64,000 nucleotides of DNA from Hevea brasiliensis (Eukaryota > Streptophyta > Magnoliopsida > Malpighiales > Euphorbiaceae): contig NC_079510.1 in NCBI RefSeq assembly GCF_030052815.1, positions 41,789,566 to 41,853,565 of the forward strand, given 5' to 3'. Position numbers and translations under genes: made by a program. Below, piece after piece: positions 10,340-22,439 of the stretch. Position 1 is the stretch's first letter; the number at the start of each line of letters is the position of its first letter. The notes beneath the pieces are model-generated. The model was not told the origin of the DNA and did not search any database. It was given only the letters and a program-made list of their open reading frames with translations.

Positions 10340-11933
10340 TGTTTCGCTGTTTTGCAATCACTGCAAGTGCACGTATCGCTAACAAGTAATAAAGTGATAA
10401 GTAGAGTATCGTTCCCACGAGGAATTTTGTTTAGCAAGTACCAATCTACACAGAAATCTTAACTGTCTAGGCTATCGAATACTTAGGGAATGAAGTTTGT
10501 TAACTTTATACACTAAAATGATAAACTTAAAACGAAATGATTTATTTGAACCAATTCTGAAATTAAGATTTCACACTTGAATCTTACTAGGGATGTTATC
10601 TCGTTTATTTACTGATTTGAGGGTCTTTTTCCTTGATGGAAATCAGCCCTAAGCTATCCTAAATCCTCTCTCAAGGCATCTAGGGTGTATTCTAATTAAC
10701 TCGAACCCTACTCTCGTAGTGATCAAATTAATTAAAATCCTTTAAGACCTTTGACCAATTTTTAGGTTACACAAAGGTATCAGCCTATGTCTAGATCAGA
10801 ATTCCTAGGTTCAAGATCTTGATTTTCTAATTTTAATCTTCACCTTTCAGTACTTCAATTAACATCTACAATCATAACTAAGTAGGTACCAACACGTAGC
10901 ATGCATTAAGATCGCAAGAAATTAAATCAAGAAACGAATCTCAAATCCAATAAATAAAACTCAGTGTTCATCCATAATAATAATTACAAGAGCTACTCTC
11001 CCAAATCCAGAATAAGAAAACTATTCACTCATGGTGAGTTCAACAAATGTCATGATAAAAAGTAAAAACGATGAAAAGAGAATTATGCAGAATAAAAATC
11101 TGTCTAAGGAGATGAAATGAAAGAACCAAAGAGAGTTTGTAGCTTTGATCTTGTGGAGCTTCAACTGGAAAACTTCTTTTGGTACTTGATGTAGAGCCTG
11201 ACAGCAGCAACCTTCAGTAGCAGCCTCGACGACAGTCACCCACACCCTTCCTAATGTTTTCTTTGCTATTTATATTGGTTGCTCTATGGTTAGGTCATTT
11301 TGAGTCCAAAAGGCTTTAGGAGTCTTGTTCGGATCAGAAAACAGGAGAGGAATTCGAGTCAGAAAATAGGTTGCAGCATAGTACACGGCCCGTGTGTCAC
11401 TACACGGGTCCCGCAAAGCAGGGCCGCATAACTTGCTGGAGGAGAATCGCATGGTCTTGTTTGGCACAGAAAGTTACACGAGTCAGTGCCAACTACAGGG
11501 CCTGATTACAAGGGCCGTGTACTGTTGTTCCCATAAGATTCTTTAAGCTTGCGCATGGCAGAGACTTACACGGGTCCCTGCAGATTACACGGGTCTACTT
11601 ACATGATCGGTGTACTTGTGTTTCTCATCGATTCTCTTAGCTTTCTTCAGGCAGGGAGTTACACGGGTCTGGGGCTTGATTTACACGGCCCGTGCACTTT
11701 GTATCAGCAGCAATTCTTTGTCTTTTTACCTCTCCAAACTTTCCTTTGCACTCCCATTTTTTGGGGCTTCACCCAAGCACCTGAAATAATGCAGAAAATA
11801 TAGAATTAAGGGCTTGGCAACAAAATTTATGAAAACTAATGAAATCAACTACTATGCATGAAAATACTTGCCTAAATGCTATGATTTAAAATACAAATAT
11901 GCTTAAAAACATCTATACAATTCAAGTGTATCA
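10340..11933 (-). repeat. 3' LTR of Athila-like element (1,594 bp)
   Basis: Same sequence as 20664-22271 with scattered differences. Keeps the terminal TG...CA. Motif cluster at 11383-11700. Short open readings inside (for example 11021-11245) are present in both LTRs but show no known domain. Confidence 0.9.
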
Positions 11934-13530
11934 AATACCACCAAACTCAAACTTTTGCTTGTCCTTAAGCAAAATAAAACTCTATTTTAAAGCAAATTTC
12001 AGGGGATACTTAGGAATACAACCATCAATTTAATAAGCATAGAATTGAACTCCTCCAACCTTCATACCAATTCCCCTCTTTCAAGGCATAAGGGTTCTAA
12101 CAGCTGTCTGTTTGAAACTTCACCTCGTTTCATGGTGTTTCGACTAATTATTTCTCTATACAAGACCATTAATAAGCCACAAACAACCTGTTTTATCAGG
12201 ATAGAATTAAGAAACACTAACTTCCCCAAATCTGCCTCTTTCGTAAGTAATTGAGATGAAGTATTTCAATTCTAACTCCATAAGCATATCTCAATTTTCT
12301 ATCTCCACTAATGTAGCATGTGCTTTTTCAAAAGATCAAAAGGTCTTTAAAAGGGTTGTAATGGGGCTAGAGGGATAAACTTGGTTGCCAATGAAAGGTT
12401 TTTAGGGAATACAAATATGAGGATAGCATATATGCATAAAATCCAGGTATACTTAGTTCGTTTCTACATATTTTGTGTGGAGAGGAAAGGCTTTTGGCTT
12501 TTTATATTGTCAAGCATGCTTCCATGACACTTGTCTTGGGACTTCTTTTCTTTTTCCTTTTTGTCCTCTCCCCCAAATTCATTGCTTTTGCTGGGTTGGA
12601 AAGGCAAGTTTTTCTTTGATTTCTATTGCACACTTGCACTCTTTCTTGAGTACTACATCCTCTCTTCATTTTCCTTATGCATATTGCTTCCTCAGAAGGG
12701 TGTGGTAGGTGTTTAGGCTAGGGGCTAGGTAAATAACATGGGTAATCAATAAATTCTAAGGGATAAACATAGGCTTCAAGTTGGCTACAAGAGATATACA
12801 TTTTAATTAGGGATGGCTAAGGCTTAGTGAGGCTATATCGAAGAATGCCTTAATCATTTCTTCATCAAGTAAATACTAGGATTTCGCCTTGATAGGTCCA
12901 AGAGATATGTTCTAGAGCTAGTGAGGCAGTTTTTAGGTTTGCTTATATTTCAAAAATTATTCTCCTAATTTTACAAGTTCAATGTGATAAATTAATAGTT
13001 ATGAAGAGGTTTAACTAGTCTAATCCATTAAAGAGATTAGTTTCTTTACAAACAACATGTTAGAATCCCTTTTTGCCTATCTAGATACGTTCATTCCTCT
13101 ATCCAGTGGAGTCCAATTATTAGCTTACGAAAAATTTGGTTATAGTGCTAAGTTTCACAATTTACAATCCAAAAATTTTCAAAAATTCTCAAAAATTTTG
13201 ATACACAAGAATAATGTAGCTGAATTTAAACAATGCAATGATGTGCATGTAATGATATGTAATTGCAAATGTATCCCCCCCAAACCCAAACTAGACATTG
13301 TCCGCAATGTCAATATAATGTGCAAGATCAGATCAAGCGTACAAAAATTTTAAGGAAGCATAATATTTTTTAAGCATGGAAAATTTTTGAACATAAAGCA
13401 AATAAAAGAGACCTATGGTTTTAAGTTAGGACTAGGACATGTAAGATATTACAATAAAGATCCTATCCTATAGTCCTATCTCTAAAAGGCCTCTGATGAT
13501 GATGATGATGATGCTGGTGATCTTTGCTCC
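11934..13530 (-). other. Non-coding 3' region of Athila-like element
   Basis: From the end of the env-position ORF to the 3' LTR there is no coding signal. Adjacent to the LTR the minus strand reads AAAAGTTTGAGTTTGGTGGT, the purine-rich tract expected before TGATACAC. Confidence 0.7.
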
Positions 13531-13607
13531 TCATCTAGTTTGTCCATTAGAATGTCCAGCTTGTTGTGTGCTTCCTGGAGGCTGTCCTCGATAGCTCGCA
13601 TCTTGTC

Positions 13608-14780
13608 CTATATTGTGGTCTCCATGAGCTGCAGGTATGCAAGAACCGGGTCTGTCGGTGGTGGTGTGTATGGAGGAACTTGGACAAGGGACTCTTCGAA
13701 CATTAGCCCTTGCCCTTCTTCTTGAGGCTGTGAAGTCTCACTAGGTCCCTCCCTTGCCTCGTCTCTCAGAGGGATTGTGTTTCCTTCGACATCCACCAAG
13801 TAGTATTTATTGTCCACCTTCTTACATATCCCCATGGATATGCAGATAGTTTGATCAATTCTCGATATTCCAGTAACAAAGCGCAGTCTGTGATGTCCTA
13901 GAACAAAGCTGAAGTGGAGGGCAATGGTGGTGACCAGGCCTCCAAGCACTATGTGCCCGATAGGCTGATGGCAAAGGCGTCGGAGATGGTTGCATAGGAA
14001 AAAGCCAGTGCTGCACCGCTGCCCGGTGACCATGCACCATAGGAAAAATAGCTCACTGGCGTTGACAACGCCAAGGCTGTCGCCACGGCCCATGATGGTG
14101 TGGGCGGCGAAGCGATGCATGTATCGCAATGCTAGACTAGTGATGCCTGTTGATTTGGATTTGCTGAAGTTGTAGGGCTCTGTGTTTGGTGCAATAGAAT
14201 CCCAAAAGTTGATATTGTTGTACAGCATGCGGTTCCTTGGGATTTCTTGGTGGCCGGTACTGTCAAAGCCGAAGATGGCATTGAACTCGTCCATATTCAT
14301 TACCCGGTCTATGCCAAGTAGGCGAAACTCAATTCTGTCCGTCTTCCCTATCGGTGGGCCATAAGTTGGCCTTGAAGCTACCCAGAAATTCCAGCGTTGT
14401 GCCTTTGTAAGCCGAAAATTGGAGTTGGGCGAATCTTGTCCACCCAATGCTGTCAAGTAGCCCATTGATTTCTTCTTGCAACCCGATTTGCTCTAAAAGC
14501 GAAAAATCTATGTATTTGGTAGAGGATATTTTTCGGGCATGAAGTCGGATGCACATTGCTTTGTGGGCATCATCTCGAAATCCCCAAGGAATAGAGATTT
14601 CGGGTTGTGGAGCGGGTTGTGGCTATGGTTGCGGTAGAGGAGGGGCTTGTTGAGATGGTTGGGGAGTGGCTACCCTCGTTCTTGGGCGTTGGGTTGGAGG
14701 CTGGGGAGGAGAAGGTGAGGATTCTCCTCTTTGCCTTGAAGAAGAGCCGATCCTCCTTGCAGATCTCTTCGTAGGAGCCA
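13608..14780 (-). pseudogene. Athila env-position ORF (putative plant transposon protein)
   Basis: Lies downstream of integrase where Athila elements carry a third ORF, sometimes called env-like. It starts at MAPTKRSARRIGSS (14780) with a Pro/Gln-rich segment containing one stop. It continues through SIPWGFRDDAHKAM and FSLLEQIGLQEEING, shifts frame near 14440, then stays open for 285 codons (WNFWVASRPTYGPPIGKTDR, IFGFDSTGHQEIPRNRM, FAAHTIMGRGDSLGVVN). It resembles the Athila ORF-1/plant-transposon domain. I see no convincing fusion peptide, so an envelope role is unproven. Confidence 0.72.
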
Positions 14781-14959
14781 TGGGTGTGTTTTTGGGAAGG
14801 AGTAGAGTATGATTTTGGTGAAGGGAGATGAGATTTTAGAGGTTTTTATAGGCTAGGAAGGGAGTAGATGAAGGGTTTTGTGTTTATGAAGGGTTTTAAT
14901 GATAGGGGTATATTTAAAGAGCCGTTAGGACTCTTCGTTTCGAGCATTTCGCGCCCCAG

Positions 14960-15330
14960 GAGTCACGTCTGCGACGAGATACACGGGTCGTGTATCACTA
15001 CACGGGTCCCGACATGTAGGGCCGTGTAAATTCCTGCCTGAAATTGTAGTACACGGCCCATGTAAATCAGCTATGGGACTCGTGTAACATCCTGTCTCTC
15101 GGATTACTTTACTGGATTTGTTACATGGCCCATGTAAAAGTCAAGGAGCCCCGTGTAACCTTCTGTCTCTTAGTTATTCTTCTAGAGACATTACACGGTC
15201 CGTGTAGATTGGGCTATAGACCTGTGTAATTTTCTGTCTCCGAAGAGTTGAAATTGCATGAAATTTATGGATTTCCAGAAAGTTACACGGGACATGTAAA
15301 ACTAGTACACGACCCGTGTAATTTTCTGAT
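14960..15330. repeat. Cluster of ACACGG/CCGTGT motifs, internal to Athila element
   Basis: About 15 copies or near-copies of TACACGGG(T/C)C or TACACGGCCC(G/A)TGTA occur in 370 bp between the integrase and the env-position ORF. The same motifs cluster in both LTRs. Confidence 0.75.
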
Positions 15331-15619
15331 TTTTCAAATCTTTGGCAAATGAAAAATTTTATCACATGAAATGGATGCAAAGATTAACAATACAGTTACT
15401 TACCCGGTTTTGTTCAATTTTCCCAGTTTTGACTTGGTGATTCCTTTCCTCTCTTGATCTCTATTCCCCTTTTCAAAAAAAATCCTACAAAATGAAATGC
15501 TAATGAGTATGAAACAAAAATTCAATATTGAAGAAAAAGAAAAGAAGAAAAGTTCAGAAAAATTTTGAGTTGCCTCCCAAAAAGCTCTTGTTTATAGTCT
15601 TTAGCTGGACTTTGCTTGT

Positions 15620-16985
15620 TTATGGTCTATCAGTAGGAGGATTGAGAGTGCAATTTACTCCCGTTTCTATGGGTTCTCCCTGAAAGTAAGGCTTAAGCCT
15701 CTGCCCATTGACCTTGAATGCACCTGAGGTTTCGCTCCATACCTCTACTGCTCCATGTGGGAAGACTTGGGTGACCTTGAAAGATCCGGACCATCTTAAT
15801 TTCAGCTTCCTTGGAAAGAGTTTCAATCTAGAGTTGAATAAGAGGACAAGATCTCCTTCTTTTATCTCTTTCCTTGCTATGCGCCTGTCATGCCATCTTT
15901 TGGTTTTATCCTTAAAGATTTTGGCATTTTCATATGCATCTTGTCGGATTTCTTCCAACTCATTCAGTTGTAAGAGCCTTTTTTCACCAACAGCTTTTAG
16001 GTCAAAGTTTAGTACCTAAATTGCCCAGTAGGCTTTATGCTCAAGTTCAACAGGGAGATGGCATGATTTTTCATAAACCAGTCGGAAGGGTGTTGTGCCA
16101 ATTGGGGTTTTATATGCAGTGCAGTATGCCCATAGTGCATCATCTAGCTTCATGCACCAGTCCTTTCTGGATCTGTTTACAATTTTCTCCAGAATTTGCT
16201 TCAGTTCTCTGTTTGATATTTCTACTTGACCGCTGGTTTGAGGATGATAAGGTGTGGCCACCTTGTGAGTCACTCCATACTTTTTCAGTAGTATTTCGAA
16301 TTGTTGGTTGCAGAAGTGGCTTCCTCCATCATTGATTATCGCTCGTGGTGTGCCAAATCTTGTGAAGATGTTCTTCTTAAGGAACTTGGTGACCACTCTA
16401 GCATCGTTGGTTGGTGTTACAATAGCTTCTACCCATTTTGACGCATAATCAACTCTAACCAGAATATACTTATTTCCATGGGAAGAGGGAAATGGTCCCA
16501 TGAAGTCTATTTCCCATACATCAAACAATTCTATCGCAAGTATACCACGCAGTGGCATTTCATTCCTTCTTGAACTGTTACGTGTTCATTGGCATTGATC
16601 ACAAGCTAGCACAAAGGATCTTACATCCTTAAATAAATGTGGCCAGTAAAACCCTGCTTGTAAAATCTTGGCTGCGGTCTTTGAAGTGTCTAAATGTCCT
16701 CCATATAGTGATGAATGACAATGATAAATGATACTTTCCATATCTTTCTCTGGTATGCACCTTCTTATCAGCCCATCATTACATCTCTTGTACAGTAGTG
16801 GTTCTTCCCATAAGTAATATCTCACATTATGTAGGAATTTCTTCCTTTGCTGATAAGTCATGTCTGGAGGTAGTACCCTGCATACAAGAAAATTAACAAA
16901 GTCAGCGTACTATGGAGCTTTGGAGAATGCAAGTAATTGCTCATCAGGAAATGAATCGTCAATTAGCAAATCTTCGAAATCTTCC
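15620..16985 (-). pseudogene. Athila-like integrase (three stops)
   Basis: Zinc-binding part: HSSLYGGHLDTSKTAAKILQ, then CDQC. A TGA follows CDQCQ. The catalytic core has [22 protein letters not shown] and [15 protein letters not shown], giving the D, D, E residues. A stop follows AYWAI (about 16018). The C-terminal part ([20 protein letters not shown]) ends at 15620. No chromodomain follows, consistent with Athila. Confidence 0.9.
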
Positions 16986-16987
16986 AT

Positions 16988-18163
16988 TTACTCCAATTTT
17001 GGTCTAGAAAGATGGTCAGCTACTATATTTTCAGATCCCTTTGTGTCCTTTATTTCAAGGTCAAATTCTTGCAGGAGTAGAATCCATCGAATCAGTCTTG
17101 GTTTTGCTTCCTTTTTGTTCATAAGGTACCGGATTGCAGTATGATTTGTGAATACAATGACTTTTGACCCGATGAGGTAAGATCTGAATTTGTCCATTGC
17201 AAATACCACTGCTAGGAATTCCTTCTCTGTGGTAGCATAATTGATTTGTGCATCATCGAGTGTCTTGCTAGCATAATAAATAGCATGAAGCTTTTTATCT
17301 TTTCTTTGCCCGAGCACTGCTCCAACTGCAAAGTCACTCGCGTCACACATCACCTCGAATGATAGCTCCCAATTCGGTGGCTGCATTATTGATGCTGATA
17401 TCAGGGCCTCTTTGATTCTGTTAAAGGAGACAAGGCAATTTTCATCAAAATCAAAGGGAACATCTTGATTTAACAAGTTAGTAAGTGGCTTAGCTATTTT
17501 AGAAAAGTCTTTGATGAATCTTCTGTAGAATCCTGCATGTCCCAAAAAGCTTCGCACTCCCTTGACTGATGTTGGGGGTTGCATGTTTTCAATGATCTCA
17601 ATTTTTGCCTTATCAACTTCAATTCCTCTTTCTGATATCAAATGTCCCAGAACTATGCCTTCCCTTACCATGAAATGACATTTTTCCCAATTTAGGACTA
17701 GGTTTGATTCTTCACATCTTTGCAACACCTTAGATAAATTAGCTAAGCAATCATCAAAAGTAGTTCCATAGACAGAAAAATCATCCATAAAAACTTCCAT
17801 GATATCTTCAATATAATCAGAAAAGATAGCCATCATGCATTTTTGAAAGGTAGCAGGGGCATTACAAAGACCGAAAGGCATTCTTCTATATGCAAATGTT
17901 CCATAGGGACAAGTGAACGTTGTCTTTTCTTGGTCTTCTGGGTGAATAGGAATTTGAAAGAATCCCGAGTACCCATCTAGATAACAGAAATAAGGTTTAA
18001 GCTCTACCTGTTTGGAGTTTTCCTGGAGCTTACCTTTGGTTTGTTCCTCCTTCAACTTTTCTATCTCCGAAGCCTTAGCTAAAGGTAGGGGTGGAGGAGC
18101 TGCCAACTGTTGTGCACATGCTGCTATTTCAGTATTTTCATCATCCACTATGTGGCTGCGCAC
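16988..18163 (-). pseudogene. Athila-like reverse transcriptase-RNase H with N-terminal deletion
   Basis: A 391-codon open frame. From [16 protein letters not shown] through FMDD ([10 protein letters not shown]) and [17 protein letters not shown] to RNase H ([39 protein letters not shown]) it reads as standard Athila polymerase. But KQVELKP is joined directly to YFCYLDGY. In the family roughly 160 residues (RT fingers and the first palm motif) lie between, so an in-frame deletion is inferred. Confidence 0.88.
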
Positions 18164-18215
18164 AATACATGCTTCAAGAGGATCTTTAGAATGTCTTATG
18201 AAATTCCTCTTTAAC

Positions 18216-18807
18216 TTATTCGTTAATTATGTCAACCTTGAAGCATTCATCAGGTTCAAATTTGTATTTCATTGTGTCGAACAAGTTGAACTCTACTTCT
18301 TCTTCTCCTACCTTGAGGGTTAATCGTCCATTTTTGACGTCTATGATGGCTCCGGCGGTTGCCAAGAATGGTCTTCCCAAGATGATGGGAATTTGGACAT
18401 CTTCTTCCATCTCAAGGATAATAAAGTCCACTGGAATGAAGAATTTGCCCACTTTGATAGGGATGTTCTCAAGTATCCCTATAGGATATTTAACGGATCG
18501 ATCAGCCAATTGCAATGAGGTTGTTGTGGGTTTCAGTTCCCCAATCTCTAGCTTTTTGCATATTGATAAAGGCATTAGACTGACGCTTGCCCCAAGATCG
18601 CAGAGGGCCTTGTCTATTTTCTTATTACCAATGATACAGGGTATGGAGAAGCTTCCTGGATCTTTCAAAGCTTCCTGGATCTTTCAACTTTGGAGGTAGT
18701 TTATTTTGCAGAATGGCACTGCATTCTTCTGTTAGAGCTACTGTTCCATAGTCTTCTAGCTTCCTTTTCTTTGACAAAATTTCTTTAAGAAATTTGGCAT
18801 AAGGCAT
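18216..18807 (-). pseudogene. Athila-like aspartic protease (frameshifted)
   Basis: MPYAKFLKEILSKKRKLEDY leads into the protease, which has LCDLGASVSLMPLSI (active site D-L-G), a form typical of Athila. It ends with IILGRPFLATAGAIIDV. A tandem duplication of about 20 bp (GCTTCCTGGATCTTTCAAA, around 18650-18690) shifts the frame just before the active site. Confidence 0.87.
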
Positions 18808-20520
18808 CTAAGAAAGTGCTTCAGTGAAGGGGATGTTAATGTAAAGTTTCTGTAAAACTTCCAAAAACTTCCCAAACTGCTTGTCCAGTTTGGCTTTCTG
18901 AAATCTCTGAGGAAAAGGTAGGAGAGGCTGGTATGGTTCTGGTAATTTCCTTGTCTTCCTTGCTTCCTCTTCCTGATCTTTCTTAGCTTCTTCCTCCTTT
19001 TTCTCTGCTTGGTCTTTAGATTTTTCTATGGTTTCCTCTGTCGATTCTATCTCTTGTTGTATTAGAGTTCTCCCACTCCTCAGTGCAACTGCCTTACAAT
19101 GCTCCATTGGGTTCATTTCTGGTTGACTGAGCAGTTTGCCAGCAGGCTTACTTGAAAATCTTGCTTGCTGAGCAATTTGATTCTCTAGCATCTTGTTATG
19201 GGTAGCAAGTTGGTCCATTCTGGAAGTCAGCTGTTTAATCAATTCAGTTTGTTGTTGTTGAGTTGCTAGGAATCCTTCCATCATGGTTTCCATGGTCATT
19301 TTCAGTTCAGGATGTTGAGGTTGGAGAGGTAGTGATGACTGTGTAAAGTTCTGACCTCTGTTCTGAAATCCAGGGGGTGCTGGAGATTTGTACCCTTGTT
19401 GCTTGTTTATTGGCTGGTTCTGCTAATTGGACCATAAGAAATTTGGGTGGTTTCTCCATCCAGGGTTGTAAGTATTTGAATACGGATTGTTTGGCTGCCT
19501 CTGGTTGAAGTTTCTCCCATTGTTCACATAATTCATCTGTTCTGTAGGTTCGTTGAAATTGTTGTATTCTGAATTCATGTATCCTCCTTCACAGCTGCCC
19601 TCATGTTGACTATTTGTACCAACTGCGTTGGCTTGCATTCTTTCGAGTTTCTTTGTGAGCTGATCAAACTGGGCATTTATCATGCTTAGGGCATCTACTT
19701 CCAGGACCCCTGCAGTTCTTCTTGCATTTCCTCTTTCATTTGACCACTCATAATTATGGTATGCAACCCTTTCTAGAAGTTCAAGTGCTTGTGACACGGT
19801 TTTCTCCATTAGATCACCCTCTGTAGCTGAATCAACTGTGCTCCTTGTAGAGGGTAGTAATCCATTATAGAAATTTTGCACCAATAGCCAATCTTCTATG
19901 CCATGGTGTGGACATTCCCTCTGCAGGTCTTTATATCTTTCCCATGCGTCATAGAGTGATTCTCCTTCCTTTTGTCTGAAGGTGTTGAGCTCAAGCCTCA
20001 ACTTTGCAGTCTTTGCAGGTGGGAAATACCTTACTAGAAAAGCTTGAGAGAGGTTTTCCCAGGTAGTGAATGTTCCAGCCGGTTGAGAAAGTAACCACTT
20101 CCTTGCTCTGTCCCGAAGGGAGAATGGGAATGCTCTGAGTCTTATTGCTTGATCAGACACTCCATTCATCTTGAATGTATCACATAGGGCAAGAAAGCAC
20201 TGGAGGTGATAGTGTGGGTCCTCTGTTGGTGAACCTGCAAACTGGGTTTGTTGAATCATTTGGAGCCATGCTGGTTTTAATTCAAAGTTGTTGGCTTCCA
20301 CTGTGGGTCTAGTGACACTGGGCTGAAATCCTTGGACAGATGGAGCTCCGTAATCTCTCAAGAGTCTTGGTCTGTCATTATTATCAGCCATGGTTGGGAT
20401 TTCAGGATCTCCTTGACCGTGCTCTTGATGTTTCCTTTCCCTCCTGATGGCTTTCAGAGTTCTGTCTATTTCTGAATCACAGTCCAAAATTTCTTCTGGC
20501 TTTGTTCTAGTCATAAACAA
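18808..20520 (-). pseudogene. Athila-like gag (two in-frame stops)
   Basis: Residues 1-365 are open from 20520, including PHYHLQCFLALCDTFKMNGV, AIRLRAFPFSLRDRARKWLL and FNTFRQKEGESLYDAWERYK-type gag motifs (here LNTFRQKEGES). A TAG follows NFLWSN at about 19423, after which the same frame continues as a Gln-rich coiled-coil and Glu/Lys-rich linker (19299-18808) to a second stop. The same frame on both sides of the first stop shows simple nonsense mutations. Confidence 0.85.
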
Positions 20521-20638
20521 GATCAGGCACCTAAGAGAAAAGAAAAGAGATACAACCAGTAAAATAAAATTAAATAATAAATATAATTGCCTAAATCAGC
20601 TAAATCACCTATCGCTTGATATTACTAAAACCAAAAAA

Positions 20639-20660
20639 TTCCCCGGCAACGGCGCCAAAA
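20639..20660 (-). promoter_or_regulatory. Primer-binding site of Athila-like element
   Basis: TTTTTGGCGCCGTTGCCGGG on the minus strand, a motif commonly found after plant gypsy LTRs and complementary to an aspartate tRNA 3' end. Confidence 0.75.
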
Positions 20661-20663
20661 ACT

Positions 20664-22271
20664 TATTTCGCTATTTTGCAATCACCGCAAGTGCCCGTAT
20701 CGCTAACAAGTAATAAAGTGATAAGTAGAGTATCGTTTCCACAAGGAATTTTGTTTAGCAAGTGCCAATCTACACAGAAATCTTGACTGTCTAGGCTATC
20801 GAATACTTAGGTAATGAAGTTTGTTAACTTTATACACTAAAATGATAAACTTAAAACGAAATGATTTATTTGAACCAATTCTGGAATTAAGATTTCACCC
20901 TTGAATCTTACTAGGGATGTTTTCTCGTTTATTTAGTGATTTGAGGATCGTTTTCCTTGATGGAAATCAGTCCTAAGCTATCCTAAATCCTCTCTCAAGG
21001 CATCTAGAGTATATTCTAATTAACTCGAACCCTACTCTCGTGGTGATCAAATTAATTAAAATCCTTTAAGACCTTTGACCAATTTTTAGGTTCTACAAAG
21101 GTATCAGCCTATGTCTAGGTCAGAATTCCTAAGTTCAAGATCTTGATTTTCTAATGTTAATCTTCACCTTTAAGTCCTTCAATTAAAATCTACAATCATA
21201 ACTAAGTGGGTACCAACATGTAACATGCATTAAGATCGCAAGAAATTAAATCAAGAAACGAATCTCAAATCCAATAAATAAAACTCAGCGTTCAACCATA
21301 ATAATAATTACAAGAGCTACTCTCTCAAATCCAGAATAAGAAAACTAATCACTCATGGTGAGTTCAACAAATGTCATGATAAAAAGTAAAAACAATGAAA
21401 AGAGAATTATGCAGAAGAAATAAAATAATAAGAATCTGTCTAAGGAGATGAAACGAAAGAACCAAAGAGAGTTTGCAGCTTTGATCTTGCGGAGCTTCAG
21501 CTGGAAAACTTCTTTTGGTACTTGATGTAGAGCCTGACAACAGCAACCTTCAGTAGCAGTCCCGACGATAGTCACCCACACCCTTCCTGATGTTTTCTTT
21601 GCTATTTATATTGGTTGTTCCAGGGTTAGGTCATTTTGAGTCCAAAAGGCTTTAGGAGTCTTGTTCAAATCAGAAAACAGGAGAGGAATTCGAGTCAGAA
21701 AACAGGTTGCAGCATAGTACACGGCCCGTGTGTCACTACACGGGTCCCACAAAGCAGGGCCATGTAACTTGCTGGAAGAGAATCGCGTGGTCTTGTTTTG
21801 GCACAGAAAGTTACACGGGTCTATGCCAACTACACGGGCCTAATTACACGGGCCGTGTACTGTTGTTCCCATAAGGTTCTTCAAGCTTGCGCACGGCAGA
21901 GACTTACATAGGTCCCTGCAGATTACACGGGTCTACTTACACGACCCGTGTACTTGTGTTTCTCATCGATTCTCTTAGCTTTCTTCTGACAGGGAGTTAC
22001 ACGGGTCTGGGGCTTGGTTTACACGGCCCGTGTACTTTGTATCAGCAGCAATTCTTTATCTTTTTACCTCTCCAAGCTTTCCTTTGCACTCCCATTCTTT
22101 GGGGCTTCACCCAAACACCTAAAATAATGCAGAAAACATGGAATTAAGGGCTTAGCAACAGAATTTATGAAAACTAATGAAATCAACTACTATGTATGAA
22201 AATACTTACCTAAATGCTATGATTTAGAATACAAATGTGCTTAAAAATATCTATACAATTCAAGTGTATCA
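20664..22271 (-). repeat. 5' LTR of Athila-like element (1,608 bp)
   Basis: Minus-strand start TGATACACTTGAATTG. It ends next to the primer site with AAATA where the other LTR keeps AAACA, so the terminal CA is mutated. It contains a cluster of ACACGG/CCGTGT motifs (21718-22035) in its upstream part. Confidence 0.9.
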
Positions 22272-22366
22272 CAACTCTTTAACAGAATCCAGCTACAACT
22301 TCCTAACTCACTTTCCTACCAATACTTTCCCTCCTATTCCTATACTTCCTCTTATAGTATGTAACA
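22272..22366 (-). repeat. 3' LTR of chromovirus, proximal piece (split)
   Basis: Begins with CAACT, the target duplication of the Athila insertion, and runs to ATGTAACA, matching the right part of 26823-27118. Confidence 0.85.
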
Positions 22367-22382
22367 ATACCCTCCCCTAAAG
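22367..22382 (-). promoter_or_regulatory. Polypurine tract of chromovirus
   Basis: On the minus strand CTTTAGGGGAGGGTAT immediately precedes the 3' LTR start TGTTACATAC, the expected plus-strand priming site. Confidence 0.7.
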
Positions 22383-22439
22383 CACTTCCCTGTCCCCAAG
22401 AAGGGAAGAATTTAGAAATTGAGCAGTAATAAATCTCTT

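Larger units (their letters stand above)
10340..22271 (-). mobile_element. Athila-like Ty3/gypsy element nested in the chromovirus LTR
   Basis: An 11.9-kb element with LTRs at 10340-11933 and 20664-22271, flanked by CAACT target duplications (10335-10339 and 22272-22276). On the minus strand it has a primer site GGCGCCGTTGCCGGGGA, gag, a protease with the DLGAS active-site motif, RT-RNase H, integrase without chromodomain, an extra env-position ORF, a long non-coding stretch and a purine-rich tract. This layout is that of the Athila/Tat group. It is younger than the chromovirus it split but is disabled by stops, a duplication and a deletion in RT. Confidence 0.92.

Noticed and set aside
11021..11803. 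Short open frames present in both Athila LTRs
   Set aside because: Being in both copies only reflects LTR identity; no start context, domain or codon conservation that I can see.
15708..16335. Plus-strand open frames opposite the Athila integrase
   Set aside because: Shadows of the integrase on the minus strand; no domain similarity.
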